Positions 1 to 13,500 of a DNA stretch of 64,000 nt are shown in pieces; positions within the stretch are counted from its first letter, which is position 1, and every line of letters begins with the position of its first letter. Source of the DNA: Papio anubis (Eukaryota > Chordata > Mammalia > Primates > Cercopithecidae). The position numbers were made by a program, and so were the translations under genes. The stretch covers positions 15,216,127 through 15,280,126 of the forward strand of contig NC_044995.1 in assembly GCF_008728515.1 (NCBI RefSeq). The letters are read 5' to 3'. Under the pieces are notes generated by a model that saw nothing but the letters and a program-made list of their open reading frames with translations, had not been told where the DNA came from and made no database searches.

Positions 1-480
1 ATGTGGTGATGGGCGCCTGTAATCCCAGCTATTTGGGTGACTGAGGCAGGAGAATCTCTTGAACCTGGGAGGTGGAGGTTGCAGTGAGCCGAGATTGCGC
101 CACTGCACTCCAGCCTGGGCGAAAGAGAGAGATTCCGTCTCTAAATAAATAAATAAAAATAACATAAAAGAAAAGAAGTATCTATAGCTTGGTGCGGTAG
201 CTCATACCTATAATCCTAGCGTTTTGGGAGGCCGAGGCAGGCAGATCACCTGAGGTTGGGAGTTTGAGACCAGCCTGACCAACATGGAGAAACCCCATCT
301 CCACTAAAAATACAAAATTAGCCAGGTGTGCTGGGGCATGCCTGTAATCCCAGCTACTCAGGAGGCTGAGACAGGAGACTTGCTTGAACCAGGGAGGCAG
401 TGAGCCGAGATTGTGCCATTGCACTCCAGCCTGGGCAACAAGAGCAAAACTCCGTCTCGAAAATAAAAAAAAAAAAAAAA
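1..480 (+). repeat. Two Alu elements (first one cut by window edge)
   Basis: The right arm of an Alu runs from the window edge to about 165 and ends in an (AAAT)n tail. A second, complete Alu starts near 187 and ends in a pure A tract at 464-480. Both are in BCKDHA intron 3, antisense to that gene. Confidence 0.9.
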
Positions 481-499
481 GAAATATCTACAGAGGGAA

Positions 500-1510
500 T
501 GAGAGGGGAGAAAGGGATAGCAAGGGAAGGGAGGAGACAGGCATGAGATGAGGTTTCTGGTGTGGGCGAGCGGGTGGATGGTGGTGCCCTTCACTGAGAA
601 ACAGACTAGATGAGGCAAAGGAGCACGCCTGGGAGGAAGATGTCGAGGTCAAGTTCAGACAGGATTAGTTTGCTGTGGGACATCCAGGGCGAGAAGCCAA
701 GCAGGGCTCTGACAAGCAGTCTGGACAGGGCTCTGGGCAGCCCTGGCATACGGATGCACATGAGATCACACAGGGCCACGTGTAAAGCACAACAAAGGCA
801 GCCTGGACAGCACCTTAGGGACACCCCGGGGTCAGTGCACCTCATGGTTGGGCAGTGCCCTCCCCCGTGTGTTCCCAGGCCTGGCTTTCCCGTTGCTGTG
901 GGGGAAACTGATGAATGTGTGCTTTCTTCCAAGTGGGGAGCCAATTAAAAGTTAATGCACATTCCAGTGCCAAGTGAGTGGGCGGTGCTGAGTACTGAGG
1001 GCCTGGCAGGACTGTCCAGGTTAGCGTGGGGAGGAGCCTGCGACCAGCCCCCTGAGGATCAGGACTCCGGGCTACTGGCAGAGGCTCGTGATTGCCTTCC
1101 CAGTATCCTATTCCCCTCCTCTGTTAACAGAGGTCTCAATCTCCCGCAGGCAGCAACTGCCTGGACTAAAGGATTATTAATACATTTCTGTCTCCCCTGC
1201 AGCTAGGAGTGGCCCATGAAATGTATGCAGATGTTACTAGGTGGGACTACCCAGAAAGCTCTAAAAAGGTAGTGGGGTGTGATAGCTGGGATGTGCCATG
1301 TCTGGCCTTCCACCTTCCCTCTACTTCCTGCCTAGAATGAGATGTGATGGAGAGAGCTTCAGCAACCATTTTGGCTCATGAAGGGACCTCAGAGAAGGTA
1401 GAAGCCAATGCTATGAGTGGCAGATCTAAGCAATGAAAGAAAACTGGGTGTCCAATGACTCCAATGACATCATGGTGCCACCAGACCTGCCCCAGACCAC
1501 CTGTTTCCAG
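500..1510. other. Non-repetitive intron sequence, nothing recognised
   Basis: About 1 kb of BCKDHA intron 3 between Alu elements. Reading both strands I see no exon of BCKDHA, no RNA gene and no repeat that I can name. Open frames here are short and lack credible splice signals. Confidence 0.5.
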
Positions 1511-1810
1511 ATTTTTTTTTTTTTTTTTTTTGAGACAAAGGCTCACTCTTTAGCCCAGGCCGGAATACAGTGGTGTGATCTTGGCTCACTGCAACCTCTG
1601 CCTCCCAGGCTTAAGTGATTGTCCCACCTCAGCCTCCTGAGTAGCTGGGACTACAAGCATGCACCACCATGCCAGGCTATTTTATGTGTTTTTAGTAAAG
1701 ATGGGGTTTTGCCATGTTGGCCAGGCTGATCTCAAACTCCTGACCTCAGGTGATCCACCCACCTTGGCCTCCCAAAATGCTGGGATTACTATGAGCCACT
1801 GGGCCCGGCC
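1511..1810 (-). repeat. Alu, minus strand
   Basis: Begins with a T tract at 1511-1531 and reads through the right then left arm to a CCGGCC end, the reverse complement of a full dimeric Alu. Confidence 0.9.
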
Positions 1811-1891
1811 CAGGTTTCTTTCATTCAAAAGAAGAAATTACTCGTCTGTATAGGCTACTACTTTTGTTTTTATTTGTTAGGGTTTGGGGTT

Positions 1892-1962
1892 TTGTGTGTG
1901 TGTGTGTGTGTGTGTGTTTTTGTTTTGTTTCGTTTTTTGTTTTGTTTTGTTTTGTTTTTGGA
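1892..1962. repeat. (TG)n followed by (TTTTG)n microsatellite
   Basis: About twelve TG dinucleotides are followed directly by degenerate TTTTG pentamers with one C interruption. A purine/pyrimidine alternating run of this length is likely to vary in copy number between individuals. Confidence 0.9.
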
Positions 1963-2084
1963 GTGGGAAAGAGGTCTGTAACTCACAGCTGAACACCGTC
2001 CTAACAGAAGCAGGCCGCACGATGACAGGTGAGGTGACCTTACTGAGAGCTTCCTCTGTGTCAGCCAATAGGCACGAACCCTAC

Positions 2085-2245
2085 TTGCTGTGTCTCACAG
2101 AATTTCTACCCCTGCCCTTTAGGGTGGTTCTATCGTTAGCCTCATTCTTTAAAACAATGAGGAAACTGAGGCAAAGACAAGAAAAATCACCTGTCCGAAG
2201 TCACAGGTGTGACTGGACCCAAGCCCACTGGATTCCAAAGCCCGT
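2085..2245 (-). repeat. MIR fragment
   Basis: The hallmark string ATGAGGAAACTGAGGCAAAG, followed by a degenerate match to the MIR text around CCAAGGTCACACAGC, identifies an old, diverged MIR in reverse orientation. Confidence 0.65.
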
Positions 2246-2959
2246 GTGTGTAACTCACAGCGGGGCAGGAGGGAGCCTATGCGTGCAGGGGTGGTGTGGC
2301 CTGGCACTGCGGCTGTGGAGAGAGGAGCAGAGAGCACCAAGCCACAGGAGAACAGGCAGGCAGGGTGGCCAGGAAGGGCTGGACTTGCTCCTGTGGCCGC
2401 TGGACGCCCAGGGAAGTTTCTGGGCAGAGTGAAGACACTACCCTAACTCGGCGAACCCATGCATAGGATTCCTGTGAATGAGAAAGTCTGGGAGTGGGCT
2501 GCCTGCCCGAATCCACGCAGTGCCCACAACAGGGTCACCTGGGCACTTGACACAAATGCAAATTCCCAAGCCTGGCAGAGGTCCTGACCCCCCAAGCCCT
2601 GGAGAGGTCCTGACCCCATGAGAATGGTGGACATCCAAGGGCCTGCCTGCCCAACAAGCTTCCCACTTTTCTCAGAGGAACCCTCAGCCCCACCTTCCAT
2701 CTCTGTGGCCTGGGAGATGGACTCTACTCCTCTTCTCCCTCAGTTCCTGGCGGGGCACATAGCCTGGGCTTGGCCAATCAGTCACAGTTATTGGTTCATG
2801 ACAGGGTCTATGACCAAAGCTTGGCCAATGAGTGCCAGCTCTGGGCCTTGTGCTGAACTGTCAAAGACGATTCTCTTTCCACTGCTAAGTGGAAAGGATA
2901 ATAATTGCAAGATGGATAGGATCATCGTAAATAAGAAGAAGCTAATATTAAGTGGTAGC

Positions 2960-3850
2960 TAAATGCCAGTTTTGCTGTTCCTAAGGCCATTACATATTCC
3001 ACCATCAACCCTCATGCCAACCTCATGAGGCAGGTGCAGATAAGAAAACCAAAGCACTGGCTGGGCGCAATGGCACTTTGGGAGGTGCCAAGGTGGGAGG
3101 CTCACTTGAGCCCAGGAGTTCAAGACCAGCCTGGGCAACAACGCAAGATCCCATCTCTACAAAAAATTAAAAACATTAGCTGGGGATGGTGGTCCATGCC
3201 TATAGTTTCAGCTGTTAGGGAGGCCAAGGCAGGAGGATCGCTTGAGACCAGGAGGTCACGGCTACAGTGAGCTACAAGTGCACCACCACACAACAGTCTG
3301 GGAGACAGAGTGAGACCCCCGTATAAACTAATAAAACAAAATGAAATAAACAAAATAAACTAGGCCAGGTGCAGTGGCTTATGCCTGTAATCCCAGTACT
3401 TTGGAAGGCTGAGGGAGGCAGATCACCTGAGGTCAGGAGTTTGAGGCCAGCCTGGCCAACATGGCAAAACCCCATCTCTACTAAAAATACAAAAATTAGC
3501 CGGGTGTGGTGGTGGGTGCCAGCTACTCAAGAGGCTGAGGCGGGAGAATGGCTTTAATCCAGGAGGCAGGGGTTGCAGTGAGCCAAGATCGTGCCACTGC
3601 ACTCCAGCCTGGGCAACACAGCTAGACTCTGTCTCAAAAAATAAAATAAAATAAATAAAAATAAACAAAATAAAATAAAATAAATAAAATAAGAAATAAA
3701 TACAATTTTAAAAATAAAATAAAATAAAATAGAAAACTGAAGCACTGAAGTTTTAAACAACTTTCCCAAGACCACAGAGCTAGAAAGGGGCAGCACTAGG
3801 ACTTCAGTCTTACAGACTTGCTTCAGAGCCTGTACCCTACACCCTTTCTC
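2960..3850 (-). repeat. MIR split by two Alu insertions
   Basis: MIR sequence around 2965-3056 (CTCATGAGGCAGGTGCAG, then AAGAAAACC) resumes at about 3730-3850 (CTTTCCCAAGACCACAGAGC to the CAGAGCCTGTACCC end). Two plus-strand Alus fill the gap: 3057-3345 and 3362-3720. The second carries a long (ATAAA)n tail at 3637-3730. Confidence 0.6.
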
Positions 3851-4469
3851 TCTGCCTACCTACTCTGCATGAGCCAGGAGCTGCCAGAGCCTACCACCAC
3901 CTGGAGAGGAAGAAAGCCAAGGCAAAGGAGAACAGAGCGAGAGAAGGTCTAATGACAGCTTTTGAGCCCCCTGGATCCAGCTGTGCCCCAAAAGAGGACC
4001 CTCTGGAGGTATGGTAATTGGAGTCAATAACTTCCCTCTTTGTTGACACTGGCTTGACTGGATCCTTGTCCCCTGATACTAGGATTTATCAGGGGATCAT
4101 AGCACATTCCACATGGGCCTTGGGTGGTCCCCTGGAGCACTCCAGGAAGCACTGGGGACCCACCCTGTTTCTCAGGACCGTGTATTTCCAAGAGGAAGGG
4201 CTGTCAGGCCTTCTCCCTGCCCTCTCCCCACACAGGCAAGCGCCCAGCCAGGCACACAGTAGGTGTTTTTAGTGATCAGGTCCATCCTTCTGCCCTAGGG
4301 CAGGACTGCTCTCACACTTTTCCTCCAGAGTCCCGAGAGAACCCTCCGAACTCTATGGAACCCCCCCAAAAAAGAATCTCTCCTCCTTGAGAGCCATCCT
4401 TTGGCCCAAACACAGGTAGGGGACCTCAGGTAATTCCAGCCCCCTGCCCCCAGGCCTGTCCCCACGCAC

Positions 4470-4556
4470 CTGCCGCTGAGACTCATAGAGGATGCGGTCC
4501 ATGGTGTTAAGCAGTGTCATGCTCTTGTAGAGCTTCAGCACCTTCTCCTTTGGCAG
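4470..4556 (-). CDS. BCKDHA: BCKDHA coding exon 3
   Basis: 87 nt encoding 29 residues, LPKEKVLKLYKSMTLLNTMD through the end YESQRQ. On the minus strand the acceptor reads CCACCCACAG and the donor GTGCGT. The residues belong to the start of the E1 alpha dehydrogenase fold. Confidence 0.97.
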
Positions 4557-7500
4557 CTGTGGGTGGAGGCAGACAGACGTGGGGCGGTTGGGACCAGAGA
4601 GGAGACAGGCAAGGGGCCTGGGCATGGGGGGCATGGGAAGTGGGGAAGGTCGCCTCTCACATGGGGGTCCTCGCTGGGGTTGATGATCTGGCCTTGCCGG
4701 TCCATGACACGGTAGATGGGGATTCCAGAGATAACATTGGGCTGGATGAATTCCAACTTGTCTATAAACTCAGCCGAGGCCCCTGGGAACTGGGGCTTGT
4801 CATCCAGAGATGAGAACTGCTGCTGCTGCCTGTGCGGGTGCTGGGGGAGAGAGCAAAGGAGAACACCCACATTAGAAGCAGCACCCAGGTTTCAGCTGGC
4901 TCAACCCCGGCGGCAGGCAGGCGGCATGGTAGTTGAGCACATGGCCCCAGTGAACTCTGGGGCCTGACTCGCAGGGTCTGAGGCCCAACTCCAGTACTTT
5001 CTCACTGCGACACCTTGGGCAACTGACTACAACTTCTGTGTCTCAGTTTCCCCATCTGAAAAACCGGGATGAAAACAGTAACACCTATCCCATAGAACTG
5101 TTGTGAGATTAAATGACTCAATAAAGTGGCCGGAAAGTCAAGAACTGGTACCTATTACTATTCTCATTACCATAGGCCCAAACTCTTCATACTGGCAGCT
5201 ACTTCTATTCTCATTATCATAGGCCCAAACTCTTCATCCTGGTATTCAAGGCCTCCCCATTCTGGCCACAGATGCCCCCTCCTCTCTCTCTCCCACTGTG
5301 ATCACAGACACACATGCCCACTGCAGGATGCCCTCTAGGCATCCAGACAGGCTCTCTTCTGACCCCTATACCATACACCAGCGAAGCTACTCAGGACAGA
5401 GCTTAAGTCTTTGAGCTTTTAAGAGTCAGACTGCCTAGCTTCAAATCCCTTACTGGCTTTGGGAGGCCAAGGCAGGCGAATCACTTGAGGTCAGGAGTTC
5501 GAGATCAACATGGCCAACATGGCGAAACCCTGTACCCACTAAAAATAGAAAAATTAGCCGGATGTGGTGGCACATGCCTGTAGTCCCAGCTACTCAGGAG
5601 GCTGAGGCAGGAGAATCACTTGAACCCGGGAGGCGGGGGGTTGCAGTGAGCCGAGATTGCGCCACAGCACTCTAGCCTGATGACAGTGAGACTCCATCTC
5701 AAAAGAAAAAAAAAAAAAAATCCCTTAGTGGGTGATATGGCAAAGTAACTTCCCTCTTCATGTGTCCTCTTCCTTGTCTATAAAAATTGAGAACCCCTCA
5801 TGGAAATGAGAGGCTTCAACAAGATCATGTGAATAAAATGTTCAGCAAAGTATCTGTAAGTCACATAACAAATGCTCAAAACAATCTTAGCTATTCTCAT
5901 TTCTCCCTCTCATCTCTGCTTGCTTCACGAGAAGGTCTCTTTCCCTATTGCCTGGCAAACTGCTACACACGCTTCAGTGTCCACTCTACTCTGGTCCCAG
6001 CTCCCTCTGCGAGCCCAGACTGACTCATTCAACAAATGTTGGAGCACCTGACATGTTCCAAGCCGTGTGCTGGGTTCTGGGGACCTAAGACAGGCAAGAT
6101 ATCTGTCCTTGCTGCCTAACAGGGAGGGCGGACGCTGAACAAGTAACGATGACAGTGGTTCATATTATCCTACAGCAGAAGAGAGGGAGGGTAAGGCTTC
6201 CCTGGGGAAGTGATGTTAGAGCTGAAACCTGAGGGATAACCAGGAGGCAGCGAAAGCGCATTCCAGGCAAGGGGATCAGAACATGCAAAAGACGAAAGTG
6301 GCCAGGCACAGTGGCTCACGCCTGTAACCCTAACACTTCAAGAGGCCGAGACCAGCCTGGTCAACACGGTGAAACCCCACGTCTACCAATAATACAAAAA
6401 TTAGCTGGGCGGGCTTGCGCACACCTGTAATCCCAACTACTCAAGAGGTTGAGGCAGGAGAATCACTTGAATCTGGGAGGCAGAGGTTGCAGTAAGCCCA
6501 GATCACACCACCACATCCCAGCCTGGGCAACAGAGACCCTGCGACATACACACAAAAAAAGACAAAAGGCGAGAAACAGTGTATCCTTCATGGAAGACAG
6601 AAGGAGCTCAGTGCCTGGCAAGGTGGCTCACATCTGTAATCCCAACACTTTGGGCTCAACGATTACTTGAGCCCAGGAGTTCAAGACCGGCCTGAGATAG
6701 TATCTCTACAAAAAATTTTAAACATTATCCGGGCATGGTAACATACACCTGTAGTTCCAGCTGCTTGGAAAGCTAAGGTGGAAGACTCGCTTGAGCCCAG
6801 GAGGTGGAGGTTGCAGTAAGCCTTGATCACACCACTGCACTCCAGCCTGGGCAACAGAGCAAGATGCTGTCTCAAACAAAAGAAAAGTTCAGAGGGGCTA
6901 GAGAAGTCCTGCAAGGACATCACACCTCCTCAGGTCAGATGAGGAGTGGCTGAGAAAGTCCAGGGGACCTGTCAGAAGCCTATAAATGCTCAAAGGGATA
7001 TGAACTCACTGTGACTCTTAGCTCTGGAGCTAGGCAGCCTAGAACTTGCCAAGACGTTGCAACAGCTCCCCCTTATGAAGCACCTGTTGTAAGCCAGCTG
7101 TGTCTGGCATGCACAAGCCTACTGACTCCCCGGGGAATTTGTGAGGGGGATTAGCTACCATTGCCCTTGAGTAGATGAGGAAACTGAGGCCTGGGGAGGT
7201 AAAATAACCTGTACCAGACCACAAATTAAAAAAAAAAAAAAAAATTGGGCTGGGCACAGTGGCTTACGCCTGTAATCCTGGCACTTTGGAAGGCCAAGGC
7301 AGGAGGATCACATGAGCTCAGGAGTTTGAGACCAGCCTCGGCAACAGTGAGAAACCTGGTCTCTACAAAAAAATACAAACATTAGAAAGGTGTGGTGACA
7401 CACACCTGTGGTCCCAGCTACTTGGGAGGCTGAGGCAGGAGGAATGCTTGAACCTGGAAGGATGAGGCTGTAGTGAGCTGAGAGTGTGCCACCGCACTCC

Positions 7501-10500
7501 AGCCTAGGGGACAAAGTGAGACCCTGTCTCAAAAAAAAAAAAAAAAATTACATCAGGACTGGGCTTCTAACCTGGGCGAGGCTGAGATTCAGGCTCATAG
7601 ACGTCCATGCTCCTCACCCCAACTACCCCTGCAGCCTGATTTTCAAATATCTGCGACTTTTCTTCCCACTACTCCCGGGATTCCTCCGAGGTCAGTAATG
7701 GTGGCTTCACTTCCCACAGACGTTAAAGAAGGGCGGGGTTTGCCACGAGCTAGATCTCACACATGGGTGCTCAAATGTGTTCCTCCATCTTCCTTTAACT
7801 GCAGTGAACAAGCCGTCAACAGTTCCAGCGGGGTAGCATGTTCAGTGTGTGTGTTTATTTGCATTTGTAGTCGTGAGGAAATTACACTCCCAATGGCGAG
7901 GCAGATTCAGGCCTGGCAATGTCACCGTAGGCCTCCCCTTGTGAGGAGGAAGCAGCCGGCCTCTTGCAGCACATTGCTTCCCCCTTCTGAGTACCTAGCA
8001 AGCCAGAAACTGACTTAGAAGATTCTTTTGTTTCGTGTCTCTCTCCTACACACACCACAATCCCAGGAAGGCAGAGACAGCGTCCAGGTTGCCTTCACAG
8101 CAGGCACTCAAGAGGGAATTCCTGAGTGAATGCATGAATGGGCGGTTAAGTTCCCTGGCTCTGGAGTTCAAATGCCCTGGGTTCCAATTCCTTAGCTCAT
8201 CGTGTGGCTCTCTGCAAAAACACTTCATCTCTGAATTTCCTTATCTGTAAGAAGGCTGCAGAATGCCACATGAAAAGCTGTTAACTCACACAAGGGGTTC
8301 AGCACCGATCTGGGATGTATTACATACTCAAAACTTGGTAAGAGAGAAAAACAAAACCTAGGAAGGTGAGAAGTGGGAGAAAGGGAAGTGACTACGCTTT
8401 ATGAGGATGGGGAAAAGAGGAGCTGGGGAGAACTAATTGCACCTTAAAGTGGATTTTAAAATCAAACTGTGGCAATGTGCAGCGGCTCATGCCTGTAATC
8501 CCAGTACTTTTGGGAGGCTGAGGTAGGAGGATCACTTAAGGCCAGGGGTTCGAGACCAGCCTAGGCAAAACCCCCGTCTCTGAAAAATTGTAAAATCAGC
8601 CAGGAAGGCTGGGCATGGTGGCTCACACCTATAATCCCAGCACCTTGGGAGGCCAAGGAGGGCGGATCACCTGAGGTCAGGAGGTCGAGACCAGCCTGGC
8701 CAACATGGTGAAACCCTGTCTCTACTAAAAATACAAAAAATAGCCGTGCATGATGGTAGGCGCCTGTAATCCCAGCTACTTGGGAGGCTGAGGCAGGAGA
8801 ATGGCTTGAACCTGAGAGGCAGAGGTTACAGTGATTCGAGATGGCGCCATTGCACTCCAGCCTGGGTGACAAGAGTGAGACTCTATCTAAAAATAAATAA
8901 ATAAATAAATAAATAATAAAATAAAATTAGCTGGAAATGGTGGCATGTACGTGTAGTCTAGATACTGGAGTTGCAGGAGCCTGAGGTGAGAGGATGGCTT
9001 GAGCCCAGAAGGTCAAGGCTGCAGTGAGCCATGACTGCACCAGTGCACTCCAGCCTGGGCAACAAAGTGATACCCTGTCTCAGAGAACAATAAAACCAAA
9101 CTATGGCACCAGCAGATACTCCAGAGAGGGAGACTGAGGCACAGGGGAGACGGCATGCTGATGGAAGAAGACTGAAGGCTGAAGTCTTCAGATGGGCACT
9201 AAGAGGGGAGGCCAGAGTCTGATAACAAACCAGGGTGTCAGGGCAGGACTGTCAGCCTCTAGAGGCTGGACAGCTATCTTCATGGCACCCCAGTGTGCTC
9301 CATATACTGGAGCTGGACCTTGGCTGTACCCTCCTCCCCTTTTTGCTGGGCTGGTGGAGACGACAGTAGTCCCCAGGCCCAGGTTGCTGCACCAATTCAG
9401 TGAGCTATGCAAAGGGCTCCGCACCGCCCTGGTCCTGAGGAAATGCTCCATAATGGGAGTGGGTGGTCAGATGCCTACAGAGGAAGGATGCGACTCCACC
9501 CATCCGTTCTTCTAGTTTTGGGTAGGGGATGGGGGTAGTCTGTCCTGGTGGCCCAGTGATTTACAATGGCAGAGGCTGCACAGATTTACACAAAGCTTCA
9601 TGCCATGTCCTCTCCCACCACGCAGGAAAGCACAACCTGCCCGCCCTGGATGGTCTGGTCTGCCCAGGAAGTACTGGGGTGGCCCTGGTGGAGTCATTTG
9701 AAGGCACCATGGCTAAGCGCATGGACTCTAACTGAGCAGACCGCTGCCTGATTGTGTGACTTACACTCCCTGAGCCAAGAGCAGTGGCAGACGCCTGTAA
9801 TTCTAGCTACTGTGGAGGCTGAGGCAAGAGGATCACTTGAGTCCAGGAGCTCGAGGCCAGCCTGGGAAACATAGTGAGACCTCATCTCTACAAAACAATT
9901 AAATAAATAAATAAATAAATAAAATTTAAGGCCGGGTGTGGTGGTTCACGCTTGTAATACCAGCACTTTGGGAGGCCAAGGGGGCCCTATGAAAAATTAG
10001 CTGGGCATGGTGGTGCACACCTGCACTCCCCAACTACTCGAAGGGCTAAGGTGGGAGGATCCCTGAAGCCCAAGAGGCTGCAGTGAGCCAAGATCACGCC
10101 ACTGCACTCCAGCCTGGGTGACAAGGTAAGACCTGTCTCAAGGAAAAAAAAAAAAAGGAAAACTTTTTTTAAAGAAAAACTCCCTGAGCCTCAGTTTCCT
10201 CCTGTGTACACCGAGGGTGGTATAAGTACTTACCTCACGGGTTGTCGTGAGGATTAACTGAGGTGACCTGTGTGGACTGCTCAGCCCAGTGCCTGGCACA
10301 TAACAAGTGTTTCATAAACATGAGTAGCGAATAAGTATTTCTCATGATTGTTCTTGTTAAACAGATACTGAACATCTGCTCCAAATCATGCCCTGAACTG
10401 AGGGCTGGAGACAGGAAGGGATGAATGACAAACACTGAACACACAAGTTACAATCAAGAGGTGATCTTACTCACATTGCTTCACCTGAGTAGCCTAAAAA

Positions 10501-13500
10501 AATAAATAAGTGTCAAGCTGACAGATAAGCCAAATGAAAATAAAGAAATAATATGGCTGGGCGCGGTGGCTCACACCTTTAATCTCAGCACTTTGGGAGG
10601 CTGAGGCAGGTGGATCACTTAAGGTCAGGAGTTTGTGACCAGCCTATCAGACTGATCACGATGATGAAACCCCATCTCTACTAAAAATACAAAAATTAGC
10701 CAGGTGTGGTGGCATGTACCTGTAGTTCCAGCTACTCAGGAGGCTGAGGCAGGAGAATCGCTTGGACCTGGGAGGTGGAGGTTGCAGTGAGCCAAGATGG
10801 TGCCACTGCACTCCAGCCTGGGTGACAGAGTGAGACTCCATCTCAAATAAATAAATAAATAAATACATACATACATAAATAAATAAATAATGAAATTTTG
10901 GCCAAGCACAGTGGCTCACGTTAATCTCAACACTTTGGGAGGCCAGGGCAGGCAGTTCGCTCGAAGCCAGGAGTTCAAGATCAGCCTGGTCAACATGGCG
11001 AAACCCTATCTCTACTAAAGACACAAAAATTAGCCAGGCATGGTGATGCATGTCTGTAGTCCCAGCTACTCGAGAGACTGAGGCACGAGAATCGCTTGAG
11101 CTGAGGAGGCAGAGGTTGCAGTGAGCCAAGATCGCCCCACTGCACTCCAGCCTGGGCGACAACAAAGCAAGACTCTGTCTCAAAACAATAACAACAACAG
11201 CAAATAAATAAGTAAATACATACATACACACAAAATTTTAAAATTAAAAAAAAAAAAAAAAAAAAACGGGAGATTTCAGAGGCGGCAAGATGTATAGTGG
11301 TTACCCATGTGGGAGGTAGGATGAGGGCCTCCAGGGCTAAACTGCCGGTGTTTGATTTGGGTTCTGTCTCTTTCCAGTCACGTGGCCTTGGACAGGAGCC
11401 AGTCTCTGTGGACCTGCATGCCCTCGTGGAGATGGCATCCACCTCACAGGCTGGTGGAGACGTGGGGAAAGTATCTGCCGCAGCTCTGGCAGGAATGCCT
11501 CACCAGCTAGCATCAGATAGTACCCCTCCAGCAAGCACCAGCATCAGATGGCACACCAGGGAAAGCTTCCTAGAGAAGGGGCAGTTAAGCCGAGGGGTCA
11601 GAACATTTCAGTCCTAGGGAACAACAAACGCTCCAAGACAAGAGAAGAAAGCCTGGCAGCCTGGGACCCTGAAGACTGGCACGGCTGCTACAGGTCAATC
11701 AGAGAATAACTACATGCCGAGGTGCCACTCAACACTTTATTTACGCCTATGTGCTCACTGAACCCATAAGGTATCCAGGCAGGGCAGGCACTGTTATCAC
11801 AACTCCATCAAAGACAGGTGGTAGGTGAGGCTCCGAAGGGCTAAGCGACTTGTTCAGGTCCAGTGCATGCAAGGCTTTGTGGATGGTGCCAGTTAACTCC
11901 AAGTCCTCTGTATCGAGGGTAGCTAAGGCCATCCAAACCCACTCTCTCCGGAGCTCAAAGGCACCCTGCCCTAAAACAGAGTGAAGAGTTGAGCCCCCCT
12001 TCCCAGGATATCTCATGAGAAGGGAAAGGCGTGCAGATTAGGCAGGTGCCACTGTCCCTGTTTCACAGACAGAGACCTGGTGTTTGGGGTCTGGAACGCT
12101 TCCCTGAGGAAGTGTCATGTCAGCCATCATCTGAAGGACCTCATACCTACAAAGGCCTCCAGGCGGGAGGAGGCACATTCAAGGAAGGGAAAGATGGCCA
12201 GGGGGACTGAAGTGGAAAGAGGGAAAGACAAGAAAAATCACCTGCCTGGCCACATGTGGTGGCTCACACCTGTAACCCCAGCACTTTGGGAGGCCAAGGC
12301 GGGTGGATCAGTTGAGGCCAGGAGTTCGAGACCAGCCTGGCCAACATGGCGAAACCGTGTCTCTATTAAAAATATAAAATTTAGCTGGACATGCTGGCAT
12401 GTACCTGTAGTCCCAGCTACTCGAGAGGCTGAGGCAGGACAATCGCTTGAACCCAGGAGGTGGAGGTTGCAGTGAACAGAAATTACGCCACTGCACTCAG
12501 CCTGGGTGACAGAGCAAGACTCCATCTCAAAAAAACATAAAATAAAATAAGCCAATACTGGACTAAGAAGGATGCTGCAAGACTTGAATCTAAGCTCCAT
12601 CCTTTCTCCTCCTGGCAGCCTGGTACCATGAAAAGAAACTGGGCTTTGGAGTCCAGAGCTCCAAGTTCAGACCTCACCTCTGAGCCTCAGTCTCTCCACC
12701 TGTAATAGGCGAGTACTACCAATAAAGGCCTTGCACTATTGGTGTATTAAACATAATAAAAAATTAGAGTTGGCATTGTAAACCATACAGCACTTCAAGA
12801 TGTGAAAAAGGAGGCCAGGTTTCTTAACACACTACCAAGTAAGAGATGGACCCATCATACACTTAGAAGACCGTAATGACCATCTCCATTCATCCCACAA
12901 TACACACTGATATGGTTTGGCTATGTCCCCACTCAAATCTCATCTTGAATTGTAGCTCCCATAATTCCCACATGTCGTGGGAGGGAGCCAGTGGGAGGTA
13001 ACTGAATCATGGGGGTGGATCCTTCTTTTTTTTTTTTTTTTTTAGAAAAGTGTTCCGACGGTGGCTCGCTCTGTCGCCTAGACTAGAGAGCAGTGGCCGG
13101 ATCTCAGCTCACTGCAAGCTCCGCCTCCCGGGTTTACGCCATTCTCCTGTCTCAGCCTCCTGAGTAGCTGGGACTACAGGCACCCGCCACCTCGCCCGGC
13201 TAGTTTTTTGTATTTTTTAGTAGAGACGGGGTTTCACCGTGTTAGCCAGGATGGTCTCGATCTCCCGACCTCGTGATCCGCCCATCTCGGCCTCCCAAAG
13301 TGCTGGGATTACAGGCTTGAGCCACCGCGCCCGGCGAGGGTGGATCTTTCATGTGCTGTTCTCGTGATAGTGAATAAGTCTCACAAGATCTGATGGTTTT
13401 ATAAAGGGGAGCTCCCCTGCAAACACTCTGTCTGCCTGCCACCACGTAAGATGTGACTTTGCTCCTCATTCGCCTTCCACCATGCTTGTGAGGCTTCCCC

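Noticed and set aside
610..948. 112-codon frames on both strands
   Set aside because: Equal-length frames on opposite strands over unique intron DNA with no splice or domain support.
1..4469. Search for BCKDHA exon 4 and later exons
   Set aside because: No text resembling FYMTNYGEEG or later conserved segments on the minus strand; they must lie beyond the window.
10656..11442. Long minus-strand frames with words like LPRLECSGAI, HCNLRLPGSSDSPASA and VGQAGLELLTSGDPP
   Set aside because: These are the standard antisense translations of Alu elements. Similar frames occur at nearly every Alu in the window and do not represent genes.
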